Assembly (NCBI RefSeq): GCF_009857745.1
Contig: NZ_WWEN01000002.1
Location: 1-64,000, forward strand
Reading direction: 5' to 3'
DNA length: 64,000 bases
DNA from: Thalassovita mangrovi
GTDB lineage: Bacteria > Pseudomonadota > Alphaproteobacteria > Rhodobacterales > Rhodobacteraceae
The translations under genes were made by a program, and so were the position numbers. Under the pieces are notes generated by a model. That model made no database searches, had not been told where the DNA came from, and worked only from the letters and a program-made list of their open reading frames with translations. This document shows, piece by piece, positions 10,301 to 19,929 of the stretch. Position 1 is the first letter of the stretch. Every line of letters starts with the position of its first letter.

Positions 10301-10989
10301 GACGAGAAGTTGGTGCCGGTGCCGGACCCGTATTTGAACAGGCGCGCCTCGCGCACCCACAGGTCCATGATGCCGCCCTCGTTCACCAGGTCGTCCGAGA
10401 CCGACTGGATGAAGCAGGCATGCGGCTGCGGATGTTCATAGGCGGATTTCGATTTCACCAGCTTGCCGGTCTGGTAATCGACATAGTGGTGCCCCTGCCC
10501 CGGCCCGTCGATGCCGTAGGCCCAGTGCAGACCGGTGTTGAACCATTGCGGGCTGTTCGGCGCCGCCTTCTGGGTCGCCAGCATGAAGCGCATTTCGTCG
10601 TAATAAGCGCTGGCGTCCGCCTCGGACGAGAAATAGCCGCCCTTCCAGCCCCAATAGGCCCAGGCGCCCGCCAGACGGTCGAACACCTGCTTGGAACTGG
10701 TTTCGCCACCGAAGGTCACGTCCTTCGACGCCGGCACCGAGCGCCACAGGAATTCGGGCACGCCGTCTTCCTTGACCTTCTTCAGCTCCGACGGCACCCC
10801 GGCCTTGCGGAAATATTTCTGCGCGATGACGTCCGATGCGACCTGGCTCCAGCTGGAGGGCACTTCGAGCTCATCCAGTTTGAACACGACGCTGCCATCC
10901 GGATTCCGGATTTCGGACGTGGTGGTTACGAACTCAAGATCGGCATATGCGTCCTGCCCGGCCTTGGTGAATTTTCTTTCAATTTTCAT
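7315..10989 (-). CDS. nrdJ: Adenosylcobalamin-dependent (class II) ribonucleoside-diphosphate reductase
   Basis: Makes deoxyribonucleotides with or without oxygen, using adenosylcobalamin to start the radical reaction. The 1224-residue protein belongs to the long single-chain NrdJ class. Visible motifs include [21 protein letters not shown]-type active-site Cys/Asn residues split across the core, [19 protein letters not shown], and a C-terminal zinc-ribbon-like Cys cluster (CGDCG ... CMKCNTCG, from residue 1197). ATG 10989 (MKIERKFT) is chosen because the open frame upstream shows no family similarity and crosses the regulatory region. Paired NrdR boxes upstream indicate repression by NrdR. 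A strong terminator lies downstream. The gene appears to be monocistronic. Confidence 0.96.
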   Translation of the reverse strand: MKIERKFTKAGQDAYADLEFVTTTSEIRNPDGSVVFKLDELEVPSSWSQVASDVIAQKYFRKAGVPSELKKVKEDGVPEFLWRSVPASKDVTFGGETSSKQVFDRLAGAWAYWGWKGGYFSSEADASAYYDEMRFMLATQKAAPNSPQWFNTGLHWAYGIDGPGQGHHYVDYQTGKLVKSKSAYEHPQPHACFIQSVSDDLVNEGGIMDLWVREARLFKYGSGTGTNFSSLRAEGESLSGGGKSSGLMGFLKIGDRAAGAIKSGGTTRRAAKMVICDVDHPDIEQFINWKVKEEQKVASIVAGSKMHEEKLNAIFGAIRAWDGSSEDAVDPTKNPGLKDAVRGAKKVSIPETYIKRVLDYARQGYDSIEFPTYDTDWDSEAYASVSGQNSNNSVRVTDAFLKAVENDEDWELLRRTDGGVAKTIKARDLWEDIGHAAWACADPGIQFHDTVNAWHTCPEDGEIRGSNPCSEYMFLDDTACNLASMNLLTFYKDGEFQAEDYVHATRLWTVTLEISVMMAQFPSKEIAQLSYDFRTLGLGYANIGGLLMNMGLGYDSDEGRAMGAALTAIMTGVSYATSAEMAGELGTFAGYERNAKHMLRVIRNHRNAAQGNGHGYEDLAVKPVPLDHANCPDARLVELAMKSWDEALELGEKHGYRNAQVSVIAPTGTIGLVMDCDTTGIEPDFALVKFKKLAGGGYFKIINRSVPAALENLGYSSSEIEEIVSYAVGHSTLGNAPGINHNSLIGHGFTNAEIEKVEAALATAFDIRFVFNQWTLGEDFCHSTLGIPKEKLNDPSFDILTHLGFSKKDIEQANDHVCGTMTLEGAPHLKEEHYHIFDCANPCGKKGKRYLSVNSHITMMAAAQSFISGAISKTINMPNDASIEDCKAAYELSWSLGIKANALYRDGSKLSQPLAAALIEDDEEAAEILESGTTQEKAKVLAEKIVEKVMVKEIVRSHREKMPERRKGYTQKAVVGGHKVYLRTGEYSDGSLGEIFIDMHKEGAGFRAMMNNFAIAVSVGLQYGVPLEEFVDAFTFTKFEPAGMVQGNDSIKNATSILDYIFRELAVSYLDRTDLAHVKPEGASFDDIGRGEEEGVSNISEMSESAASRSLEVLKQISSTGYLRKRLPQELVVLQGGQTMGGTALNGADPQIALQTLVPETISGGESLSATTAVASGAVGMDARVKAKMQGYEGDPCGDCGNYTLVRNGTCMKCNTCGATSGCS

Positions 10990-11156
10990 TTCGCTGCCCC
11001 GTGTTCGGCTGTCCCAGTGTTGGGATGTCATTGCATCCTGTGCCGAATGTTGCGGGGTGCGAGGTACAGACGATCCCACCCACGGATCGCGAAGCGTCCG
11101 CGTTGGCGTCAGAGCCTTGGCTCGAAAAACTGAAACTGTCCCCTGCTGCCCAGGCG

Positions 11157-11172
11157 CCACTAGATGTTGTGG
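11157..11172 (-). promoter_or_regulatory. NrdR box 1 upstream of nrdJ
   Basis: Read leftward, CCACAACATCTAGTGG matches the NrdR consensus acaCwAtATaTwGtgt at all its strongly conserved positions. It sits inside a longer inverted repeat (GGCGCCAC/GTGGCGCC), 168 bases before the nrdJ start. Confidence 0.75.
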
Positions 11173-11188
11173 CGCCCTCAATCGGCCT

Positions 11189-11204
11189 CCACAATCTGGC
11201 GTAA
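11189..11204 (-). promoter_or_regulatory. NrdR box 2 (weaker), 32 bases from box 1
   Basis: Read leftward, TTACGCCAGATTGTGG matches about nine of the consensus positions. The 32-base offset from box 1, three helical turns, is the spacing usual for paired NrdR sites, which raises confidence in both. Confidence 0.6.
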
Positions 11205-11718
11205 TCCCGCCTATCCGGTCAACGAGTTTATTTGCCTATTTTTGAAATTTTGCCGGTTGACCCGGACCGGGTTTCTTCGGCGCCGCGATTCCCTTTTCCG
11301 CTTCTGCGACGCGGCATTCTGCAGGTGCTGCACGAAGGCGTCGCGGGAAATGTTTAGGAAACAAAGAGAAATTCGAACCGTGCGTAGCAGGGTCACAAAA
11401 ACTACAAAATCTAGGGTTAACCGAAAGTTTCGCACTACATATACGATGGCATCGCGAATCCGCCATAGGCATACCCGGCCCTGCCATGATGATTCTGGCG
11501 GCAATGGCGAGCATCGCCGCGGCATTTGCCGGGAAAAGAGGCAGCCTTGTTCCGGCCGCATCGGGGACCGTGGCACAATCGCATCACCGAAATCGCCGCC
11601 GCGCGTGGCGCCGATATTTTCCGCATCGGCGCCCAAACCGGCGGCACACTATATATGGTGCCCAATAGCTGTGCCCACGGCGCCCGACGGGATGCATTGC
11701 CAGAACTGTCGTTGAAAT

Positions 11719-11795
11719 TGGTCGGGGCGAGAAGATTCGAACTTCCGACCCCCTGTACCCAAAACAGGTGCGCTACCAGACTGCGCTACGCCCCG
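11719..11795 (-). tRNA. tRNA-Pro (anticodon TGG)
   Basis: The leftward strand gives a 77-base tRNA starting CGGGGCG and ending CGCCCCG-A-CCA, with the CCA encoded. The anticodon arm is CCTGT-TTTGGGT-ACAGG, giving anticodon TGG. The D-arm and the T-loop (GTTCGAATC) are standard. Confidence 0.97.
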
Positions 11796-11837
11796 AACCG
11801 CCGCCGGTCTAGCGTGGCGGAACCGGATTGAAAAGTC

Positions 11838-12329
11838 CTAATCGGCGTTTTCATTCCCGCAGGGCCAGGCGGCGCGATCGGGATCGAAGGCGGGATGGCG
11901 CAGAACCGTGCCCTCGGTGATTCCCATCGCCTCGGCCAGCCCGCCGTTGATTTCCAGCACCGCCAGGACCGCATCGCCGCCGGCAATCGCCGTCAAGTCG
12001 CCCGGCTGGGCGCGGTCGTGAATACGGGTCACCGTCCCGCTGTCGTCGATGAACAGCATGTCCAGCGGGATCAGCGTGTTTTTCATCCAGAACGACACCC
12101 GCCGCGGCGTGGGATAGAGAAACAACATGCCAGAAGAACGCGGCAGGGATTCGCGGAACATCAGCCCGCGCGACCGGTCCGCATCATTGTCGACAACTTC
12201 GACGGTAAACCGCGCCTGGCCCCAATCGCCCTGCAGGAACACCGCATCGTCGCGGCATTGCTGCGCCGCTGCCTGCGTCGCCAGCAGCGGCCAGAAAACG
12301 GCCAGCACGATCCGCACCAGCCGCATCAT
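11838..12329 (-). CDS. DUF192 family exported protein
   Basis: A 163-residue protein with an N-terminal signal peptide of about 22 residues ([16 protein letters not shown], cleavage near TQAAAQ), so it is probably periplasmic. It carries the DUF192 hallmarks [19 protein letters not shown] and [16 protein letters not shown], followed by [15 protein letters not shown]. The biochemical role of DUF192 is not established. It lies three bases after the stop of the cold-shock gene, so both are probably on one leftward mRNA that ends near tRNA-Pro. Confidence 0.92.
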   Translation of the reverse strand: MMRLVRIVLAVFWPLLATQAAAQQCRDDAVFLQGDWGQARFTVEVVDNDADRSRGLMFRESLPRSSGMLFLYPTPRRVSFWMKNTLIPLDMLFIDDSGTVTRIHDRAQPGDLTAIAGGDAVLAVLEINGGLAEAMGITEGTVLRHPAFDPDRAAWPCGNENAD

Positions 12330-12332
12330 GAT

Positions 12333-12905
12333 TTAGGAATCGTCCTGCTTCAGCGCGGTTTCCCAGGCCGACACTTCGGTCGCCATGCGGCCGCGCCGGC
12401 CTTCGATCACCCGCAGCCCGACCGCTTCGCCGGGTTGCAGATCGGCCAGGCCAGACCGGCGCAGAACCTCGACATGCACGAACACGTCTTCGCTGCGGCC
12501 GAACACATTGGCGAAGCCAAACCCCTTGCCCTTGTCGAACCACTTCACCCGCGCCGGTTCCAGCGGCGCCGCGCGGATCACTTCGGGGTCGATGTCCTCG
12601 AAATCGGCCAGGGCCGCCGTGCCCGATCCGGCCGGGGGTTCGATGCTGAACACCTCGGTCGCCTGAATGCCGCGATCCGTTTCCTGGATCACGATTTCTA
12701 TCTTCGCACCATCTGCAACCGAGCTCTGCCCGAAATTACGCAGTACATTGGCGTGCAACAGGATATCCGGTCCGCCTTCTTCGGCGAGCACAAATCCGAA
12801 CCCCTTCACAGGGTCGAACCATTTGACTTGACCAAATACCCTGCGGGCGCCGCTAACATCAGTATTCACAGCTTTGCTACCCACATGATCGTCATCCCGG
12901 TTCAT
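12333..12905 (-). CDS. Cold-shock protein with two CSD domains
   Basis: RNA/ssDNA-binding protein of 190 residues with two cold-shock domains. The first, about residues 23-87, contains GQVKWFDPVKGFGF. The second, about 117-179, contains VKWFDKGKGFGFAN and VFVHVEVLR. Both keep the RNP1-like aromatic residues. An acidic linker (EDIDPEV) joins them. ATG 12905 is used; a TTG four codons upstream is possible but less likely. The AT-rich leader between this gene and pdxH (12906-12985) would suit cold-regulated translation. Double-CSD proteins of this length are usual in alphaproteobacteria. Confidence 0.93.
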   Translation of the reverse strand: MNRDDDHVGSKAVNTDVSGARRVFGQVKWFDPVKGFGFVLAEEGGPDILLHANVLRNFGQSSVADGAKIEIVIQETDRGIQATEVFSIEPPAGSGTAALADFEDIDPEVIRAAPLEPARVKWFDKGKGFGFANVFGRSEDVFVHVEVLRRSGLADLQPGEAVGLRVIEGRRGRMATEVSAWETALKQDDS

Positions 12906-12985
12906 TTCATGTGACAAAGACCCTTACTCTGGCAAGGCAAAAATTGAAATTTTTTCAACTATTTGCAATTCACGTCACGCGAAAA

Positions 12986-13591
12986 TCATGGGTTCAGGCG
13001 GCTCACCACCCAATTTTTTGCAGCACTTTCGCGGCGCCAGACAAACCTGTCATGGAGCCGGAACGCACCGTCTGCCCAGAATTCAATCTCAACCGGATCG
13101 ATTCTGTAACCTCCCCAAAAGGATGGGCGGGCGGGATTTGGCCCATGCTTGGCCGTGACCTTGGCGACTTCCGCCATCAGCGCCGCGCGCGATGCCAGCG
13201 GCCGCGATTGCTGCGACGCCCAGGCGCCGAGCCGGCTTTTGAGCGAGCGCGACTTGTAATATGCATCCGCCTGCGGCCCTTCTTCGCGGCTGATCGTGCC
13301 ACGCACCCGGATCTGGCGGCGCAGGCTTTTCCAATGCATCACGAAGGCCGCCTTGCCGGCCTGGTCCAGTTCCCGGCCCTTCTTGCTTTCGTAATTGGTG
13401 TAGAACACGAAGGCACTGTCTTCGATTTCCTTCAGCAGCACCATGCGTACATTGGGCAAGCCGTCTTCATCGACGGTCGACAGCGCGATGGCATTGGGAT
13501 CGTTGATTTCGCTTTCTTCCGCTTCCGCCAGCCAGCGCCGCGCGATTTCAAACGGGTCGTCGCCTGCGAAAATGCCTGTTCTGTCGCTCAT
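12986..13591 (-). CDS. pdxH: Pyridoxamine 5'-phosphate oxidase
   Basis: FMN enzyme that oxidises pyridoxamine or pyridoxine 5'-phosphate to pyridoxal 5'-phosphate, the last step of vitamin B6 synthesis and salvage. At 201 residues it has normal family length. Typical segments are [33 protein letters not shown] and the conserved [16 protein letters not shown], with the C-terminal FWRRE-like stretch ([11 protein letters not shown]) and final RLNP. It is divergent from fabI, with about 125 bases between them holding both promoters. Confidence 0.96.
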   Translation of the reverse strand: MSDRTGIFAGDDPFEIARRWLAEAEESEINDPNAIALSTVDEDGLPNVRMVLLKEIEDSAFVFYTNYESKKGRELDQAGKAAFVMHWKSLRRQIRVRGTISREEGPQADAYYKSRSLKSRLGAWASQQSRPLASRAALMAEVAKVTAKHGPNPARPSFWGGYRIDPVEIEFWADGAFRLHDRFVWRRESAAKNWVVSRLNP

Positions 13592-13716
13592 TTCTGCCCT
13601 TCCAGAGCCGCCCGAATGATTTCCGGTCTGCCATTCATCGGGTCAAGCGGCTCTTGATGCACGACAGACGATCCCCTAAAGGGATTTAACGCAAACATTT
13701 GGTCGGAGAATACGCA

Positions 13717-14538
13717 ATGTCAAACCAATTGATGGCGGGAAAACGCGGCGTGATCATGGGGCTTGCAAATGACAAGTCGATCGCCTGGGGGATCGCCAAG
13801 GCCTGTGCAGATGCAGGAGCCGAAATGGCCTTCACCTATATGGGGGACGCTTTCCGCAAACGGGTCGTGCCGCTGGCCGAACAGCTGGGCGTCGATACGC
13901 TGATCGATTGCGACGTGTCCGATCCTGCCTCGATCGACGCCGCTTTCGCCGAAATCGAAGCGAAATGGGGCAAGATCGACTTCCTGGTTCACGCGATCGG
14001 TTTTTCCGACAAGAACGAATTGCGCGGCCGCTATGTCGAAACCAGCCGCGACAATTTCATGATGACCATGGATATCTCGGTCTATTCCTTCACCGCCGTG
14101 ATGCAGCGGGCGGAAAAACTGATGGAAGACGGCGCCAGCGCCCTGACCCTGACCTATTATGGCGCCGAACAGGTGATGCCGCATTACAACGTGATGGGCG
14201 TGGCCAAGGCGGCGCTGGAAGCATCGGTGATGTACCTGGCCGAAGACCTGGGCAAGGACGGCATTCGCGTCAACGCGATCTCCGCCGGCCCGATCAAGAC
14301 CCTGGCCGCCAGCGGCATCGGCGATTTCCGCTATATCCTGAAATGGAACGAGCTGAATTCGCCGCTGCGCCGCAACGTGACCATCGAGGATGTCGGCAAA
14401 TCGGCGCTCTACCTGCTGTCCGACCTGGGTTCGGGCACCACAGGTGAAACCCTGCATGTGGATGCCGGGTATCACGTGGTCGGCATGAAGGCCGTCGACG
14501 CGCCGGATATCGACGTCGTCACCGGCCGGAAGGATTGA
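13717..14538 (+). CDS. fabI: Enoyl-[acyl-carrier-protein] reductase (NADH)
   Basis: Catalyses the last reduction of each fatty acid elongation cycle. The 273-residue protein is an SDR-fold enzyme of FabI type. It has the unusual nucleotide motif GLANDKSIAWGIA, and its active-site residues line up with E. coli FabI as Tyr147, Tyr157 and Lys164. ATG 13717 follows a GGAG ribosome site; the frame is open for six codons further. It is followed after three bases by gpt and then a DUF2127 gene, forming a probable operon. FabI is the target of triclosan in other bacteria. Confidence 0.95.
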   Translation: MSNQLMAGKRGVIMGLANDKSIAWGIAKACADAGAEMAFTYMGDAFRKRVVPLAEQLGVDTLIDCDVSDPASIDAAFAEIEAKWGKIDFLVHAIGFSDKNELRGRYVETSRDNFMMTMDISVYSFTAVMQRAEKLMEDGASALTLTYYGAEQVMPHYNVMGVAKAALEASVMYLAEDLGKDGIRVNAISAGPIKTLAASGIGDFRYILKWNELNSPLRRNVTIEDVGKSALYLLSDLGSGTTGETLHVDAGYHVVGMKAVDAPDIDVVTGRKD

Positions 14539-14541
14539 TCG

Positions 14542-15051
14542 ATGAGCGAGACTCACCGCCTGCCCCATGAAAAGGGCTTCCATATCAGCTGGGATCAGAT
14601 CCACCGCGACAGCCGGGCCCTGGCCTGGCGGCTGGACGGGCGCGGCCCGGATGACGGCGGCTGGCGCGCCATCGTGGCGATCACCCGCGGCGGCATGGCG
14701 CCCGCGATGATCATCGCGCGCGAACTGGATATCCGCACCGTCGACACGATCAGCGTGAAATCCTACAGCCACCAGGATCAGGGCGTGGCGCAGATCCTGA
14801 ACCGCCCCGACCCCGAACTGATGGGCGACGGCACCGGCATCCTGATCATCGACGACCTGGTCGACAGCGGCAAGACGCTGGAACTGGTGCGTGAAATGTA
14901 CCCGCAGGCGCATTTCGCCACCGTCTATGCCAAGCCCAAGGGCGAACCGATGGTGGACACGTTCATCACCGGGGTCAGCCAGGATACCTGGATCTTCTTC
15001 CCCTGGGATATGGCGCTGCAATATGTCGAACCCTACCGGGGCACCGACTAA
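14542..15051 (+). CDS. gpt: Xanthine (xanthine-guanine) phosphoribosyltransferase
   Basis: Purine salvage enzyme that attaches phosphoribose from PRPP to xanthine or guanine. The 169-residue protein shows the PRPP-binding motif [13 protein letters not shown] (100-112) and the purine-site segment [13 protein letters not shown]. The C-terminal WIFFPWD is typical of Gpt rather than of hypoxanthine transferases. It starts three bases after fabI and ends nine bases before the DUF2127 gene, so it is probably cotranscribed with both. Confidence 0.93.
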   Translation: MSETHRLPHEKGFHISWDQIHRDSRALAWRLDGRGPDDGGWRAIVAITRGGMAPAMIIARELDIRTVDTISVKSYSHQDQGVAQILNRPDPELMGDGTGILIIDDLVDSGKTLELVREMYPQAHFATVYAKPKGEPMVDTFITGVSQDTWIFFPWDMALQYVEPYRGTD

Positions 15052-15060
15052 GACAGGCCG

Positions 15061-15552
15061 ATGAAACGCCCGTTCTCCCGTCCAGAAGGCCTGCTGCACG
15101 CCGCCTTTGAGACGACGCTCGCCTTGAAGGCGCTGGAGGCGGTGACGGAACTTCTGGCCGGCATCGGACTTTATCTGGTGCCGGGCGGCGGGATCGGGCG
15201 TTTCACCGGCTGGCTGACCCGGGCCGAACTGGCCGAGGATCCCAAGGACTGGGTCGCCAACACCCTGCTGACGATGGCGCAGAAACTGTCCATCGAAACC
15301 ACCCATTTCTATGCCGCCTACATGGCCAGCCACGGTGTTTTGAAACTGGTGCTGGTGTTGCTGTTGTGGCGGCAGGTGCGGTGGGCCTACCCGGCCTCCG
15401 TCGTGATGTTCATGGGCTTCATCGCCTATCAGATCCATCGCTATGTGCTGACCCATGCGCCGATGATGATCGTGCTGACTCTGCTGGATCTGGTGATCAT
15501 CTGGCTGACGCTGCGGGAATACCGGCGGCTGCGCGGCCGGAACGGCGACTAA
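15061..15552 (+). CDS. DUF2127 family membrane protein
   Basis: A 163-residue protein with about four hydrophobic segments. It fits the DUF2127 family in its N-terminal AFETTLALKALEAVTELLAG, the HFYAAYMASHGVLKLVLVLLLW stretch (split over two motifs: FYAAYMASHG and LVLVLLLWRQVRWAYP) and the C-terminal DLVIIWLTLREYRRLR. No biochemical function is known for this family. It is the last gene of the fabI-gpt unit and converges on the acyltransferase gene, with ten bases between stops. Confidence 0.85.
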   Translation: MKRPFSRPEGLLHAAFETTLALKALEAVTELLAGIGLYLVPGGGIGRFTGWLTRAELAEDPKDWVANTLLTMAQKLSIETTHFYAAYMASHGVLKLVLVLLLWRQVRWAYPASVVMFMGFIAYQIHRYVLTHAPMMIVLTLLDLVIIWLTLREYRRLRGRNGD

Positions 15553-15562
15553 GCGTTTCGCT

Positions 15563-16537
15563 TCAGAACAACGGAATCCTGCGATTGAGCATCAGCAGCA
15601 GCGGCGCCAGCGCGAAGGTCAGCGCCAGCGTCAGCCCCGCAAGCGCGCCAAAGGGCGGGTGGAAATGTTCCCGCAGCGGGATCAGCAGCAGCAGGTGCGA
15701 AAAATAGATCGCCGAGGACAGGTCGCGCACCGCCCGCCCCTGCATCTGCAACGGCAGCCGCTTGGCGAAGCGGAACAGCATCGGCGCGACCAGCAGCGCG
15801 GAAAAAATCACCTCGTAAATCCCATCCGGCGGCATGAAGCGGAAATTGAACCCGACCTCCACCGCCATCGCGGCCAGCGCCAGAGCCAACAGGCCCCAGT
15901 CGCGCGGCCCGATTTGCCCTTCGGCGAAACCGGTACGGCGGATCACCACGCCGATCGCGACGAAGGGAAACCCCATGAACAGGAAATTCCGGCTTTCCGC
16001 CTCATGCACCCGCCGGAGCGCCAGATGCGCCATGTCATAGGTCACGTCTTCGTAATATTGCAGCGCGACAGCGGCGGCGACCAGCAGCACCGCCAGCACG
16101 ATCAGCCGCCGGTTGCCGATATTCCGCAGCAGGTGGAAAATCAACCCGCCCCCCAGAAGCGCCGGCAGGAACCACAGATGCGCATAGCCGAACAGCGCGT
16201 AGAAACCGAGGCGCAAAGGCGAAAAGTCCTCGTATATCAAGATGATCGGCAGATAAACTAAGGTCCAGATCAGGTAGAAGCTCAGCACCCTGCGCGCCCA
16301 GGGCCAGATGCCGTCGCGCGTCTGCGCTTCGAAGAAATAGCCGCTCATCACGAAGAAGAACGGCACGATGATCCGCGCCACGCCATTGAGGAAGACGAAA
16401 TTCACCTCGGGCCCGATGGTCAGGAAGAAGGAGGCATGCGCCAGCACCACCAGGCAGGCCAGGACCAGCCGGATGATATCGAGCCCGCCATGACGTGGCC
16501 GGGCTTGTGGGATGGATGTCGTCGCTGTCGCCAACAT
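15563..16537 (-). CDS. Acyltransferase family 3 membrane protein
   Basis: A 324-residue multi-pass membrane protein with about ten predicted helices. The N-terminal GLDIIRLVLACLVVLAHASF contains the conserved arginine and the histidine thought to be catalytic in this family. FFFVMSGYFF matches the typical second motif. Such enzymes O-acetylate or otherwise acylate surface sugars, lipids or peptidoglycan. The substrate cannot be predicted here because there are no polysaccharide genes nearby. About 290 bases separate it from the divergent aminotransferase; no clear regulatory site was seen there. Confidence 0.88.
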   Translation of the reverse strand: MLATATTSIPQARPRHGGLDIIRLVLACLVVLAHASFFLTIGPEVNFVFLNGVARIIVPFFFVMSGYFFEAQTRDGIWPWARRVLSFYLIWTLVYLPIILIYEDFSPLRLGFYALFGYAHLWFLPALLGGGLIFHLLRNIGNRRLIVLAVLLVAAAVALQYYEDVTYDMAHLALRRVHEAESRNFLFMGFPFVAIGVVIRRTGFAEGQIGPRDWGLLALALAAMAVEVGFNFRFMPPDGIYEVIFSALLVAPMLFRFAKRLPLQMQGRAVRDLSSAIYFSHLLLLIPLREHFHPPFGALAGLTLALTFALAPLLLMLNRRIPLF

Positions 16538-16824
16538 TCTGTCTTGGATCGGTGTTTTCCGATTGAACTGCTTCGCTTGCGACTCTGCGCGATCGTTGCG
16601 CCGCGATCAACCGTACGGCCCCGTTTCGCCCTGAAATTTCCCGCATAGCGGTAAAAATACCCCTAAGTCGCATCAATCCGCCCCATCAAGCGGCCTGCAA
16701 AAGCGGCAGGACCGGGCGCCGCCCGGCGGCCGGGGCGGCAAACTGCGACCGCGGCGCATATCCCGCTTGTGCCGGTCGCGGCGGCGGCTATCCTCGCCCG
16801 AAAACAAAAGACAGGGATATCGCC

Positions 16825-18030
16825 ATGATCCGCACCTCAACGACTTTCGCGTCCCCCGTTGTGCAGGCCAAGGGCTGGATCAGCGGGGTCAGCTTCCCGG
16901 CAGACCGACCGCTGATCGATGTCAGCCAGGCCGCGCCGGTCGATCTGCCGCCCGAAGGGCTGCGCCGGGCGATTGCCGAAGCCGCGCTGCACGATCCCGG
17001 CGCGCATCTTTACGGCCCCGTGCTGGGCATGCCCGAGTTGCGCAACGAAGTCGCGTCGCAGTTTTCCGCGCTCTATGGCGGCGAAATCGCGTCGGATCAG
17101 GTCTGCATCACCTCGGGCTGCAACCACGCATTCTGTGCCGCGATGATGTCGCTGACCGGTGAAGGGGATGAAGTCATCCTGCCAACCCCTTGGTATTTCA
17201 ATCACAAAATGTGGCTCGACATGACCGGGGTGAAGGCGGTCGCGCTGCCCACCGGGTCGGGGCTGCTGCCCGATCCCGACCTCGCCAAGGCGCTTGTCAC
17301 CGAGCGCACCCGCGCCATCGTTCTGGTCACGCCGAACAATCCCGGTGGGGTGGAATACCCGGTCGAGCTGATCGCCGCCTTCCGCGACATCGCCCGCGAG
17401 GCCGGCATCTCGCTGGTGATCGACGAAACCTATCGCGATTTCCATTCCGCCAGCGGCGCGCCGCATGACTTGTTCGCCGATCCCGATTGGGACGACACGG
17501 TGATCCAGCTCTATTCCTTTTCCAAGGCCTACCGGCTGACCGGGCACCGGGTCGGCGCGATGGTCGCCTCCTCCACCCGGCTCAAGCAGGTGGAAAAATT
17601 CATCGACACGGTCACCATCTGCCCCAACCAGCTGGCCCAGCGGGCGGCGCTGTGGGGGATGCAGAACCTCGGCCAGTGGCTGGCGGGCGAACGCGACGAA
17701 ATCCTCGACCGCCGCGCCGCCATCGTCGAAGGCTTCCCGGCGCTGGCCGATCAGGGCTGGAAACTGTTGGGCGCGGGCGCCTATTTCGCCTATCTCGAAC
17801 ACCCGTTCCAGCGCCCGTCGGTGCAGCTGGCGCAGGACATGGTGCAGGCGGTGGGCGTGCTGGCCCTGCCCGGCGCGATGTTCATGCCCGATGACGATCC
17901 CGGCGGCGACCGCACCCTGCGCATCGCGTTCGCCAATGTCGACCGGGCCGGGATCGGGCAGCTCTACGAGCGTCTGTCCGGCCTGCGCCCGGCCCTGTCT
18001 GCCCTTGTGCCCAATCGGGTCTCGTCCTAA
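16825..18030 (+). CDS. PLP-dependent aminotransferase (class I/II, fold type I)
   Basis: A 401-residue enzyme of the aspartate-aminotransferase superfamily. Lys234 in YSFSKAYRLTGHR should bind pyridoxal phosphate. TPNNPGG (169-175), VIDETYRDF (198-206) and the C-terminal RIAFAN arginine complete the active site. The amino-acid substrate is not evident from sequence; homologues are annotated only as aminotransferases. It is followed after 44 bases by ppiD, which may be a separate unit. An AGGGA ribosome site precedes ATG 16825. Confidence 0.88.
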   Translation: MIRTSTTFASPVVQAKGWISGVSFPADRPLIDVSQAAPVDLPPEGLRRAIAEAALHDPGAHLYGPVLGMPELRNEVASQFSALYGGEIASDQVCITSGCNHAFCAAMMSLTGEGDEVILPTPWYFNHKMWLDMTGVKAVALPTGSGLLPDPDLAKALVTERTRAIVLVTPNNPGGVEYPVELIAAFRDIAREAGISLVIDETYRDFHSASGAPHDLFADPDWDDTVIQLYSFSKAYRLTGHRVGAMVASSTRLKQVEKFIDTVTICPNQLAQRAALWGMQNLGQWLAGERDEILDRRAAIVEGFPALADQGWKLLGAGAYFAYLEHPFQRPSVQLAQDMVQAVGVLALPGAMFMPDDDPGGDRTLRIAFANVDRAGIGQLYERLSGLRPALSALVPNRVSS

Positions 18031-18074
18031 ACACGGGCGAACGGACTTCAACGACCAAGGCGTAAGGGATTAGC

Positions 18075-19913
18075 ATGGCGAGCGGTGTTACCTCGAAATC
18101 ATTCATGTGGGGCCTGATGGGGCTTCTGATCCTGGGTCTTGGCGGGTTTGGCGTCAGCAACCTGTCGGGCAATATCCGCAGCGTCGGCAGCGTCGGCGAT
18201 GTCGATATCGCGGTCGACGATTACGCCCGCGCCCTGCAGGAAGACATCCGCGCGGTCGAGGCGCAGACCGGCCAGTCGCTGACCTTCGACCAAGTCAAAG
18301 CCTTCGGCATCGACGGCAACGTGTTGGGCCGTCTGATCGGCCAGGCCGCGCTGGACAATGAAGCGCAGAAGATCGGCCTGTCGATCGGCGACGAAAACCT
18401 CAGCAAGCAGATCTTCGAGATCGACGCCTTCCAGGGGCCGAACGGGTTCGACCGCGAAAGCTACAAATTCGCGCTCGACCAGGCCGGTTTCACCGAGGCG
18501 AAGTTCGAAGAATCCCTGCGCGCCGACAGCGTCCGGTCGATCCTGCAAAGCGCGGTGATCAGCGGCGCTTCGATGCCGTCCTCCTATGCCGAAACGCTGG
18601 TGGCCTATGCCGCCGAGCGGCGCAATTTCACCTGGGCGCGGCTGAGCGCGGATGACCTGACCACCGCCCTGCCCGAACCGACCGAGGAAGAGCTGGCCGC
18701 CTATCACGCGGCCAACGCCGCCGACTTCACCACCCCGGCGATGAAGCGGATCACCTATGCCTGGCTGTCCCCCGACGATCTGGTCGCCGATATCCCGGTC
18801 GAGGAAGACCGCATCGTCGCGCTTTACGAAAGCCGCGGCGAGGAATTCAACACCCCCGAACGGCGCCTGGTCGAACGTCTGGTCTATCCCGACGCCACCG
18901 CCGCCGAAGCCGCCAAGCTGGCGCTGGAAAACGGCGAGAAGGATTTCGAAACCCTGGTCGCCGATCGCGGTCTGGAACTGCAGGACATCGACATGGGCGA
19001 TGTCAGCAAGGCTGATCTGGACGCAGCCGGTGGCGCGGTGTTCAACGCCGGGGTCAACGACGTTGTGGGCCCGTTCGACACCGGTCTGGGCCCGGCTCTG
19101 TTCCGCGTCAACGGCGTGCTGCCCGGCCAGACCCGTTCGCTGGACGACGTGCGCGATGAGCTGCATGCCGAACTGGCCTCGGACGCCGCGCGGCGCAAGA
19201 TCGAAACCGTCGCCGAAACCGTCGACGACCTGCTGGCCGGCGGCGCGACGCTGGAGGAACTGCAATCGGAAACCGGCATGAAAATCGCCAGCATCGACTG
19301 GCACCAAGACGCGACCGATCCCATCGCCGCCTATGAAGCGTTCCAGGAGGCCGCCGCCAAGGTGCAGGACGGCGATTACCCCGAAGTGATCTATCTCGAC
19401 GACGGCGGCATCGTGGCGCTGCGGCTGGAACAGGAAATCCCCGCCGAGCTGCAGGACCTGGCCACCGTGCGCGACGCGGTGATCGCAGGATGGGAAGTAG
19501 AGGCCACCACCAAGGCGCTGGCCGCACAGGCGCAGGCGCTGATCGAAAAGCTGGTGGCGGGCGAAGACATGGCCGCGCTTGGGCTCACCGCGCAGGTGGA
19601 AACCGACATCACCCGCGATCAGTTCATCCCCGATACCGGCGAAGGGTTCCTTGAAACCGTCTTCGGCATGGCCCCCGGCGACATGAGCGTGATCAGCGCC
19701 GCCGACAGCGTGGCGATCGTGCGGCTGGACAAGGTGCAGGGCCCGGACAACGCCAATCCCGAAATCGGCAGCTTCCGCGATATGCTGACCCAGCAGGCCG
19801 AGGCCGGGATCACCCAGGATCTCTATGCCGCTTACGCCCGCGCGATCCAGAACGAGGCCGGCATCGCGCTGGACCAGACCGCGATTAACGCGGTCCACGC
19901 CAATTTCCGCTGA
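18075..19913 (+). CDS. ppiD: PpiD-type periplasmic folding factor (SurA N-terminal / PpiC domains)
   Basis: Membrane-anchored periplasmic chaperone of 612 residues. One N-terminal transmembrane helix (about 10-28, LMGLLILGLGGFGVSNL) anchors it facing the periplasm. A SurA-N-like helical region follows (about 40-170). The rotamase-like parvulin domain is around 245-355 and looks degenerate, so chaperone rather than isomerase activity is likely. An extended C-terminal part completes the PpiD architecture. It lies 17 bases before trpE, and the same ppiD-trpE link is common in Rhodobacterales, so trpE may be transcribed from the ppiD promoter. Confidence 0.9.
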   Translation: MASGVTSKSFMWGLMGLLILGLGGFGVSNLSGNIRSVGSVGDVDIAVDDYARALQEDIRAVEAQTGQSLTFDQVKAFGIDGNVLGRLIGQAALDNEAQKIGLSIGDENLSKQIFEIDAFQGPNGFDRESYKFALDQAGFTEAKFEESLRADSVRSILQSAVISGASMPSSYAETLVAYAAERRNFTWARLSADDLTTALPEPTEEELAAYHAANAADFTTPAMKRITYAWLSPDDLVADIPVEEDRIVALYESRGEEFNTPERRLVERLVYPDATAAEAAKLALENGEKDFETLVADRGLELQDIDMGDVSKADLDAAGGAVFNAGVNDVVGPFDTGLGPALFRVNGVLPGQTRSLDDVRDELHAELASDAARRKIETVAETVDDLLAGGATLEELQSETGMKIASIDWHQDATDPIAAYEAFQEAAAKVQDGDYPEVIYLDDGGIVALRLEQEIPAELQDLATVRDAVIAGWEVEATTKALAAQAQALIEKLVAGEDMAALGLTAQVETDITRDQFIPDTGEGFLETVFGMAPGDMSVISAADSVAIVRLDKVQGPDNANPEIGSFRDMLTQQAEAGITQDLYAAYARAIQNEAGIALDQTAINAVHANFR

Positions 19914-19929
19914 GTGAAGGACCGCCGAA

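Larger units (their letters stand above)
10990..11718. other. Long intergenic region between nrdJ and tRNA-Pro
   Basis: The left part (10990-11210) is the nrdJ leader and contains two NrdR boxes. I looked for a cobalamin riboswitch and saw no recognisable B12 box. The middle (11211-11470) is AT-rich and empty. Bases about 11486-11700 on the plus strand have some coding-like composition (a frame reading AARGADIFRIGAQTGGT), but it runs into the antisense of tRNA-Pro and lacks a ribosome site. It may be a decayed gene; I do not call it. Confidence 0.5.

Noticed and set aside
10990-11160. Cobalamin riboswitch before nrdJ
   Set aside because: No recognisable B12-box core was found on the leftward strand, and NrdR boxes explain the region. 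A covariance-model search would settle it.
11526-11831. Small plus-strand gene before tRNA-Pro
   Set aside because: Part of the frame looks coding-like, but it runs through the antisense of tRNA-Pro and has no ribosome site.
19914-19929. Tryptophan attenuator or leader peptide at trpE
   Set aside because: Only 16 bases lie between ppiD and trpE, so there is no room for one; the gap before trpG also shows no Trp-rich leader.
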